From assembly GCA_902797065.1 (NCBI GenBank), contig CADBRK010000305.1, forward strand, positions 1-5,146: DNA of 5,146 bases, read 5' to 3'. Positions 1-4,707 of the stretch are shown one piece after another (positions within the stretch are counted from its first letter, which is position 1; each line of letters begins with the position of its first letter). This DNA comes from an uncultured Ruminococcus sp. Lineage in GTDB: Bacteria > Bacillota > Clostridia > Oscillospirales > Acutalibacteraceae. The notes under the pieces were generated by a model. That model was not told the origin of the DNA. It ran no database searches and saw nothing but the letters and a program-made list of their open reading frames with translations. A program made the translations under genes and the position numbers.

Positions 1-357
1 ACCGCATACATGACAGGCAACATTCTTGAGAATCCTATCGACAGCAGCACCACATGTATCGAAGCCGACTTCGATGATGTTGCCGGCTGCGGACCGTATA
101 TGCAGATCACATCAACGGGAAGCATTATCGGACGTATCCAGGCACTGCACGACAACGGTTCGGCGATAGTTGCAAATTATCTGTTTAAATACATCAATGT
201 AATAGACAAATCGGGCGTTGAATGCTGTACACCTGCAAAGGTTGAAGACGCCGTAACAAGATTCAACACCAACAACGATGACGTATGGGCAAAATTCGTA
301 GGGATAAGCGGATACGAAGAAAAAGCAAATGATGTACATATGATGCTTTACGGTACG
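1..357 (+). other. Module A, copy 1 (left part missing): putative glycan-binding-type domain of unknown function
   Basis: This encodes the C-terminal part of a module that recurs complete at 1435-2100. Landmarks are MTG-x(2)-LENP, TCIEADFD, the YMQIT-x-TG turn, HDNG, and a helical tail with a CC pair followed by DxVWxKF. Over the first 100 codons it aligns without gaps to 1735-2034, with 53 identical residues by my count. The N-terminal beta-rich half seen in copy 2 must lie upstream of the window. I recognise the style as one recurring in Ruminococcus extracellular proteins but cannot assign a named family. Confidence 0.7.
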
Positions 358-3300
358 CCGTATGAAACAGAAACGGAAACGGATACCGACACTCAAACAG
401 ATACGGACACCTCTGTTGATTCGGATTCTTATGACGATTACTTATATACAGTCGGCGACGATGACACCGTAACGATCACAGGCTACACAGGCAGTGATTC
501 GAGTATTACCATCCCGTCAAAGATCGAAGGCAAGCAGGTAACCGCCATCGGAGAAGAGGCTTTCAGCGAAAAGGAAAGCCTTATCAGCGTTATTATTCCC
601 GAGGGTGTTGCAGCTATCGGCGGATTTGCCTTTGACAGCTGTACAAACATGGAAACCATTACTATTCCGCAGAGTGTAACGAGCATCGGCAGAGGCGCAT
701 TTTCAAATTGCTGGAGTATCACAAATATCGAACTGGTCAGCGGAAACACTGTGTTTGTTATGATAGACGGCATTTTGTACGATGCATTAACGTTCTCTCT
801 TGTAAGATGCCCTGTAAACAAAACCTCTGTCAGTCTGCCGACCGACCTTTTGGGTATAGATTATGACGCTTTTTCAAACTGCACGGGCTTAACAAGCATT
901 ACTATCCCCGACGGCGTTAAGTACATAGATGAATTTGCATTCAATCACTGCACAGGCCTGACAAGTATTTCTATACCGGGCAGTGTTGAATATATCGAAA
1001 GAGGCGCATTCACCGATTGTACAAGTATCACCGATATTACCGTAAGCAGCGACAACACTACATTTGCCACGATTGACGGCGTACTGTACAACACACAGAC
1101 AAAACAGCTGATCAGATGTCCCGTTAATCAGAAAAGCCTTGATATACCTGCAGATATAACAAGCATAGGCTTTGATTCGTGTTCCTACTGCACAGGCTTA
1201 ACAAGCGTTACTATCCCGAGCGGAGTTACATATATCGATAACTTTGCTTTTGACAGCTGCACAAGTTTGACAACTATCCGAATGCCCGACAGCATTGAGA
1301 ATGTTTCTGATTATGCATTTGATTACTGCGAAAGCATAACAGACGTTTATTACAGCGGAACTGAAGACCAATGGAACAATATTAATTTCGGTGTTTATAA
1401 TTCTTACTGTACAGGCGCAAATATTCACTGTAATGTTATCACAGGAAGAATAAGATTCAACATGGGTAACTGGGACCACAGCGACAACATCTGTTTCTAT
1501 GTCTGGGCAACAAAAGACGGAGAAACTCGCTACGCATCTCCCAACGGAATGGTGACTTCAAACACCTGGGGTTCAAAAGAGATCTTCGGTACGCCTGTCG
1601 AAGGTGAAGACGGCATTGTCGAATCATACGATATTGATTACATGGAAGATTGGGATTATTTCGTTATTTTCCATGACTACACAACAAACGAACAAACCTA
1701 TGACTGCGTATTCACAGACAAAGCTTTCGGTCAGACGGCGTTTATGACGGGCGTATTACTGGAAAACCCTGTAGTATCAGAAAAAACATGTATAGAAGCC
1801 GATTTTGATAATATCCCGGACTGCGGCTCATATATGCAGATCACAACAACGGGTAATATAGTAGGTCACGCAGAAGCACGGCATGATAACGGAGCCGCAA
1901 AGGTCGCAAAATATATATTCGAAAATATGGGTAATGTGACACTGGAAGGTGTTCAGTGCTGTACTCAGGAGAAAGTTGCATTTGCAATTTCGGCATACGA
2001 TACCACACCCGACGAAGTATGGGAGAAATTCCAGGAGATCGAAAATCACGAGCCGAAAGACAGCGAAGCAAAATGGCTTATCTTCAAATATTCATCACCT
2101 GTCGATTCAAGCGGTAATTTCAGTTACGAGATCCTGGAGGACGATACGATACAGATCACCGGATATAGCGGAACCGATTCCGAAGTTGTAGTTCCCGATA
2201 CTATTGTCGGCAAGACGGTCACACGCATCGGCGAAAATGTATTCATCAACAACACCGATCTCAGAACAGTTACTATTCCCGATTCTGTTACAAGTATAGG
2301 CAGCAGCGCTTTCAACGGCTGCTCAAACTTAGAAACAATAACGCTCCCGAACGGCGTGACAGAGATCGAGCGAAACGCGTTCTTCGGCTGTACCTCACTG
2401 CGTGAGATCACATTGCCGACAGGACTTAAAACCATAGGTTTCCAAGCATTCTTTAACTGTACGGGACTCTCGAGTGTTGAAATTCCGGACAATGTCACAA
2501 GCATCGGAAATAATGCGTTCTACGGCTGTACATACGTAACAAGCGTTAGCATACCCGCAAGCGTAACAGAAATCGGAGAAAACGCATTCTGCAGATGTTC
2601 ATCACTCACCGAGATAAGCGTAGCCGAAGGGAACACCGTATTTACAGTGACAGACGGTATTTTGTATAACAGCTCTACAAAAACACTCATCAAGTGCCCT
2701 GTCAACGCAGGTGTAGTCAATATAGCAGAGGACACCGTAAACATCGAGCAGTGGGCATTCCAGGACTGCACAAATATGACAGAGCTTGTTCTTCCCGCAA
2801 ATGTTGAAAGCATCGGAAAATGGGCATTCCAGAATTGTATCCGCATAAGAAGAGTCGATATTCCCCTGTCAATTCGCACTATAAGCGATAACGCATTCTA
2901 CGACTGCCAAAGCCTTACAGACGTATATTTTGCCGGAACCGACGAGCAGTGGAGTCAGATAACGATCGGCGAAGAAAACGCTCCGCTCAAGAACGCAAAT
3001 CTTCACACTGCATCGGAGACAGCAACTGTTACTTACTATTTCCTGGCACCGGATCTATTCTTCTTATCAAACAATAAAGCAGGCTATTACTATTGGCAGC
3101 CTCAGGAGGTTGCTGTATGGCCGGGGCTTGAAATGACTCCCGCTCCCGAGGTAGGAAACAATGTATTCAAGTGCAGTGTTCCGAATAAAGACAGCACTCC
3201 AAATATAGTATTCAATGCATTTGTTGATCCCGGCAGCCCTGCCGACCCTCAGCTTTCTGCTATTGCACATCAGACAAATAATATCAACCTTGAGGGGTAT

Positions 3301-4551
3301 ACAAAGGGTGACAGCGGATTATATGATACGCTTGACAACTTCTATGACATGATATATGTTCTGTCTCTCAATAATTCATATGTCAGCGAGGTGTCCGGCG
3401 CCAAAGTCTTTGAAGGCGAATGGTTCTCGATAAATCCGAGCGACAGTAATTATTACAAGAACAACAAGGATTATTACGGATCATACGAATTCAACGATTC
3501 GGATACATCTACCGACACAGACACCGATTCCGATAAAGCTCCGAATACCGATCCCACCGACTTTGATTATGACAATATCGAAAAATACATTTACGCATAT
3601 CACGGCAGCGACACTGTAATAACCATACCAAGCGAAATCAACGGAACTAAGATAATCGAGATCAGAGGCGGAGAAAGCAAATCCGTAAACGATCATACGC
3701 CCAATATTACTAAGATATTCATTTCCGACGGAATAACAACGATCGGTTCTTCTGCTTTTGCAAAGTACACCGGATTAAAGAGCATTATAATTCCCGACAG
3801 CGTTACGAGTATCGAGAACAACGCTTTCTACAACTGCGGCGCATTAACATATGTGACGCTTCCAGACAGCATTACAAAGATAGGAACTTCGGCATTCAGT
3901 CACTGTACTAATCTGACAAATATCGAAATTTCCGCAAGTGTTACAAGCATCGAGATGAGCGCTTTCTATGGCTGCGAGGGTCTGATAAGCGTCACTATAC
4001 CCGACGGTATCAAATCCATAGAAAAGAATACCTTTAAAGGCTGCACAAGCTTAACAAGCGTTACTATCCCGGCGAGCGTAACAAAGATCGAGTACCGCGC
4101 ATTCGACAAGTGCAGGAATCTCACCGATGTTTATTACAGCGGAACAATAGCGCAGTGGAAGAAGATAGAAATAAACTACGACAACCCACATCTGACCGAT
4201 AACGAGCATCTTACGGTACACGCTGCCGACGGAGATTTTATCCCGAAGCTGCAGAGCAGCGATTCCGATACAGACAGCGCAACAGACTCGGATACCGATT
4301 CCGGAACCGATTCCGAACCCATAATACTCGGCGACATCAATAACGACGACAAGGTTACGGCGAAAGACAGTCTCCAGATTCAAAGGCATGTAATAAACCT
4401 TGTAGCATTTACAGATAACCAAAAGAAAGCAGCCGACGCAGACGGAAACGGCAAGGTCACGAACGCAGACGCACTTATCATTCTCAGATACACCATTCAC
4501 ATTAAAGTCAAGTATCCTATCGGAGAACAAATACAAGATACTATAGGATAA
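1..4551 (+). CDS. Modular BspA-like leucine-rich repeat protein with C-terminal type I dockerin (5' partial)
   Basis: The frame is open from the first base. The ATG at position 10 is not taken as the start: it has no ribosome binding site, and the preceding codons (T-A-Y) match the internal copy at 1735, where the equivalent Met is clearly inside the protein. At least 1516 residues are present, and roughly 100 or more N-terminal residues plus a signal peptide are probably missing. In order the protein has a truncated module A, LRR block 1, a complete module A, LRR block 2, a starch-binding-like module B, LRR block 3 and a type I dockerin, with Asp/Ser/Thr linkers before blocks 1 and 3 and before the dockerin. 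BspA-like LRR proteins (LRR_5 type) are usually surface adhesins or interaction proteins, and dockerins plug proteins into cohesin-bearing scaffolds. No glycosidase, protease or other catalytic domain, no LPXTG motif, no SLH repeat and no membrane segment is seen. The inferred role is a non-catalytic binding subunit of an extracellular complex. About 39 cysteines are visible, mostly at one fixed LRR position. Domain-level identification is firm; biological function is inferred. Confidence 0.93.
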   Translation, partial: TAYMTGNILENPIDSSTTCIEADFDDVAGCGPYMQITSTGSIIGRIQALHDNGSAIVANYLFKYINVIDKSGVECCTPAKVEDAVTRFNTNNDDVWAKFVGISGYEEKANDVHMMLYGTPYETETETDTDTQTDTDTSVDSDSYDDYLYTVGDDDTVTITGYTGSDSSITIPSKIEGKQVTAIGEEAFSEKESLISVIIPEGVAAIGGFAFDSCTNMETITIPQSVTSIGRGAFSNCWSITNIELVSGNTVFVMIDGILYDALTFSLVRCPVNKTSVSLPTDLLGIDYDAFSNCTGLTSITIPDGVKYIDEFAFNHCTGLTSISIPGSVEYIERGAFTDCTSITDITVSSDNTTFATIDGVLYNTQTKQLIRCPVNQKSLDIPADITSIGFDSCSYCTGLTSVTIPSGVTYIDNFAFDSCTSLTTIRMPDSIENVSDYAFDYCESITDVYYSGTEDQWNNINFGVYNSYCTGANIHCNVITGRIRFNMGNWDHSDNICFYVWATKDGETRYASPNGMVTSNTWGSKEIFGTPVEGEDGIVESYDIDYMEDWDYFVIFHDYTTNEQTYDCVFTDKAFGQTAFMTGVLLENPVVSEKTCIEADFDNIPDCGSYMQITTTGNIVGHAEARHDNGAAKVAKYIFENMGNVTLEGVQCCTQEKVAFAISAYDTTPDEVWEKFQEIENHEPKDSEAKWLIFKYSSPVDSSGNFSYEILEDDTIQITGYSGTDSEVVVPDTIVGKTVTRIGENVFINNTDLRTVTIPDSVTSIGSSAFNGCSNLETITLPNGVTEIERNAFFGCTSLREITLPTGLKTIGFQAFFNCTGLSSVEIPDNVTSIGNNAFYGCTYVTSVSIPASVTEIGENAFCRCSSLTEISVAEGNTVFTVTDGILYNSSTKTLIKCPVNAGVVNIAEDTVNIEQWAFQDCTNMTELVLPANVESIGKWAFQNCIRIRRVDIPLSIRTISDNAFYDCQSLTDVYFAGTDEQWSQITIGEENAPLKNANLHTASETATVTYYFLAPDLFFLSNNKAGYYYWQPQEVAVWPGLEMTPAPEVGNNVFKCSVPNKDSTPNIVFNAFVDPGSPADPQLSAIAHQTNNINLEGYTKGDSGLYDTLDNFYDMIYVLSLNNSYVSEVSGAKVFEGEWFSINPSDSNYYKNNKDYYGSYEFNDSDTSTDTDTDSDKAPNTDPTDFDYDNIEKYIYAYHGSDTVITIPSEINGTKIIEIRGGESKSVNDHTPNITKIFISDGITTIGSSAFAKYTGLKSIIIPDSVTSIENNAFYNCGALTYVTLPDSITKIGTSAFSHCTNLTNIEISASVTSIEMSAFYGCEGLISVTIPDGIKSIEKNTFKGCTSLTSVTIPASVTKIEYRAFDKCRNLTDVYYSGTIAQWKKIEINYDNPHLTDNEHLTVHAADGDFIPKLQSSDSDTDSATDSDTDSGTDSEPIILGDINNDDKVTAKDSLQIQRHVINLVAFTDNQKKAADADGNGKVTNADALIILRYTIHIKVKYPIGEQIQDTIG
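364..429 (+). repeat. Acidic Glu/Asp/Thr/Ser linker 1
   Basis: The encoded residues alternate acidic residues with Thr or Ser (ET, DT, then DS), with no hydrophobic core residues apart from one Val. At the DNA level this is a degenerate hexanucleotide array of the form gayacn. It separates module A from LRR block 1 and is typical of flexible extracellular linkers between folded modules. Confidence 0.85.
439..1434 (+). other. LRR block 1: BspA-like (LRR_5) domain, 9 units, two with 34-codon insertions
   Basis: The entry is the usual BspA-type N-cap: a Y-x-Y strand, then TVTITGYTG, IPSKIEGK and VTAIG. Nine units follow, marked by the AF motif at 559, 628, 697, 868, 937, 1006, 1177 (degenerate, SC), 1246 and 1315. 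Ordinary units read AFxxCxxLTSxTIPxxVxxI and are 69 nt long. The steps 697-868 and 1006-1177 are each 171 nt, because the unit carries an inserted hairpin-like segment with a conserved xxNTxFxxIDGxLY core and an (V/I)RCPVN ending. The block closes with the YYSGT-x(2)-QW cap at 1348-1374. LRRs of this type form curved solenoids used for protein or surface binding. Confidence 0.92.
559..1434 (+). repeat. Higher-order tandem repeat with 309-nt (103-codon) period
   Basis: Three LRR units plus one insertion form a larger unit. Equivalent AF-motif codons fall at 559, 868 and 1177, exactly 309 nt apart both times. Copies 1 and 2 align without gaps and share the insertion with its RCPVN ending. Copy 3 is cut short by the C-terminal cap, which replaces the insertion. 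The arrangement suggests block 1 grew by internal duplication of three-repeat cassettes. Confidence 0.85.
1435..2100 (+). other. Module A, copy 2 (complete): putative glycan-binding-type domain plus helical tail
   Basis: This follows the cap of LRR block 1 directly. The first half is beta-rich and aromatic: an IRFNMGNWD strand, FYVWA, an NTWG motif, DYMEDWDYFVIFHD and EQTYDC, a layout reminiscent of starch-binding or other carbohydrate-binding beta-sandwiches. The second half repeats copy 1: MTG-x(2)-LENP, TCIEADFD, YMQITTTG, HDNG, VQCCTQEK and DEVWEKF. The boundary with LRR block 2 is a short SSPVDSSG stretch, not an acidic linker. Family assignment is uncertain, and a binding role is inferred only from the aromatic content and context. 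Confidence 0.6.
2119..3012 (+). other. LRR block 2: BspA-like (LRR_5) domain, 9 units, one with the 34-codon insertion
   Basis: The N-cap (FSYEILEDD, ITGYSGTDS, VVPDTIVGK) leads into nine units with AF-type motif codons at 2239 (VF), 2308, 2377, 2446, 2515, 2584, 2755, 2824 and 2893. All steps are 69 nt except 2584-2755, which is 171 nt and carries the same insertion (GNTVFTVTDGILY, then KCPVN). The block ends with YFAGT-x(2)-QW at 2926-2952. It differs from block 1 in having only one insertion and no clear 309-nt superperiod, so it is not a simple copy of block 1. Confidence 0.92.
3025..3495 (+). other. Module B: starch-binding (CBM26-like) module, tentative
   Basis: This module is unlike module A. 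It shows a TYYFLAPD strand, a GYYYWQPQ motif, VAVWPGLEM, a VFKCSVP strand, NIVFNAF and HQTNNINL. The order Y-W, WPG-x-x-M, then IVFN and QT-x(3)-L resembles the CBM26-type starch-binding fold seen in amylases and in resistant-starch proteins of gut Ruminococci. A tail rich in Tyr and Asn follows (FYDMIYVL, then GEWFSINP and NYYKNN). The tentative role is binding alpha-glucan by stacking aromatic residues. The family call rests on remembered motif order only. Confidence 0.5.
3496..3558 (+). repeat. Acidic Asp/Ser/Thr linker 2
   Basis: This is a low-complexity DSDTSTDTDTDSD run followed by a Pro-containing end (KAPNTDPT). It joins module B to LRR block 3 and is built from the same degenerate gay-acn codon pairs as linkers 1 and 3. 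Confidence 0.85.
3562..4254 (+). other. LRR block 3: BspA-like (LRR_5) domain, 6 strict 23-residue units
   Basis: The N-cap contains VITIPSEINGTK, then an aberrant entry unit (IRGGESKSVNDH) in place of an AF-type repeat. Six units follow with motif codons at 3754, 3823, 3892, 3961, 4030 (TF) and 4099, every step being exactly 69 nt, and there are no insertions. The cap is YYSGT-x(2)-QW at 4132-4158, followed by a tail NEHLTVHAADG. The segment 4051-4070 is identical at the DNA level to 1198-1217 in block 1, which points to recent exchange or shared origin between blocks. Confidence 0.92.
4255..4320 (+). repeat. Acidic Asp/Ser/Thr linker 3, next to the dockerin
   Basis: The encoded run is almost only Ser, Asp and Thr (SSDSDTDSATDSDTDS, then GTDSEP). 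It presumably gives the dockerin freedom from the solenoid. The DNA is a degenerate array of gat-tcc and gat-acc type codon pairs and may be prone to length variation between strains. Confidence 0.88.
4327..4512 (+). other. Type I dockerin domain
   Basis: Two EF-hand-like calcium loops are present. Loop 1 (4333-4368) reads DINNDDKVTAKD, with ligands D1, N3, D5, T9 and D12. Loop 2 (4435-4470) reads DADGNGKVTNAD, with D1, D3, N5, T9 and D12. Each is followed by an F-helix, QIQRHVINL after loop 1 and LIILRYTIHI after loop 2, with the usual spacing of about 34 residues between loops and a leading LGD. Dockerins bind cohesins on scaffoldins, so the protein is predicted to be part of a multi-protein extracellular complex. 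The loop positions next to D12 differ (AK in loop 1, NA in loop 2), so the two halves may not be interchangeable. Confidence 0.93.
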
Positions 4552-4559
4552 CGCAGTAT

Positions 4560-4593
4560 ATCCTCTGTCATAATCGGCAGGGGATCATTTTTT
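4560..4593 (+). terminator. Rho-independent terminator after the LRR-dockerin gene
   Basis: This begins 8 bases after the TAA stop. The left arm ATCCTCTG (4560-4567) pairs with CAGGGGAT (4578-4585), with one G-T wobble. The stem can extend by T4568-G4577 and C4569-G4576 to leave a 6-nt loop. A run of six T (4588-4593) follows after CA. It should separate the large gene from the aldolase gene. Confidence 0.85.
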
Positions 4594-4594
4594 G

Positions 4595-4614
4595 AAAAAA
4601 ATTTATTTTTTTTT
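4595..4614 (+). promoter_or_regulatory. A/T tract, possible UP element of the aldolase promoter
   Basis: A7, then TTTA, then T9 lies directly upstream of the predicted -35 box, where RNA polymerase alpha C-terminal domains contact UP elements. The same bases could form an A/T-only hairpin that adds to termination. Function is inferred from position and composition. Confidence 0.45.
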
Positions 4615-4624
4615 ACAATACCAC

Positions 4625-4653
4625 TTTATATTTTTTGCAGAATATAGTATAAT
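4625..4653 (+). promoter_or_regulatory. fba: Sigma-A-type promoter for fba
   Basis: A perfect -10 box TATAAT lies at 4648-4653. A weak -35 box TTTATA (4 of 6 matches to TTGACA) lies at 4625-4630, with a 17-bp spacer. The predicted transcript start is near 4660, giving a leader of about 48 nt. The perfect -10 box and upstream A/T tract fit a strongly expressed glycolytic gene. Confidence 0.7.
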
Positions 4654-4663
4654 TAATACGAAC

Positions 4664-4676
4664 GGGAAATATTCCC
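4664..4676 (+). repeat. Short inverted repeat in the predicted fba 5' leader
   Basis: GGGAA and TTCCC flank a 3-nt ATA spacer, starting about four bases after the predicted transcript start. It could be a repressor operator or a 5'-end hairpin that stabilises the mRNA. It is short enough to arise by chance. Confidence 0.35.
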
Positions 4677-4692
4677 CAACAAATAAAAATTT

Positions 4693-4697
4693 AGGAG
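4693..4697 (+). promoter_or_regulatory. fba: Ribosome binding site of fba
   Basis: AGGAG lies 10 bases before the ATG at 4708, with no competing start nearby. This fixes the aldolase start. Confidence 0.85.
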
Positions 4698-4707
4698 TGT
4701 GAATACA

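Noticed and set aside
10..12. ATG at the left edge as the start of the large gene
   Set aside because: The frame is open to base 1, there is no ribosome binding site, and the codons on both sides match an internal stretch at 1735-1752.
2124..2879. Two minus-strand open frames (2124-2504 and 2520-2879) with apparent internal repeats
   Set aside because: Their periodicity mirrors the 69-nt LRR repeat of the plus-strand gene; they are shadows, not genes.
559..4113. Regularly spaced repeats considered as CRISPR or intergenic tandem repeats
   Set aside because: The 69-nt period is in frame, conserved at the protein level and degenerate at third positions, which is a coding LRR array.
4051..4536. 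161-codon minus-strand open frame opposite LRR block 3 and the dockerin
   Set aside because: It lies entirely antisense to a strongly supported coding region, is Cys/Val-rich without recognisable motifs, and results from the repetitive codon pattern on the plus strand.
4595..4614. A7/T9 inverted repeat as a second independent terminator
   Set aside because: An A/T-only stem is very weak; the upstream G/C-containing hairpin explains termination better, and the position fits a promoter UP element.
4552..4707. Riboswitch or small RNA between the two genes
   Set aside because: The stretch after the promoter is only about 48 nt, too short for a known riboswitch, and only a 5-bp inverted repeat is seen.
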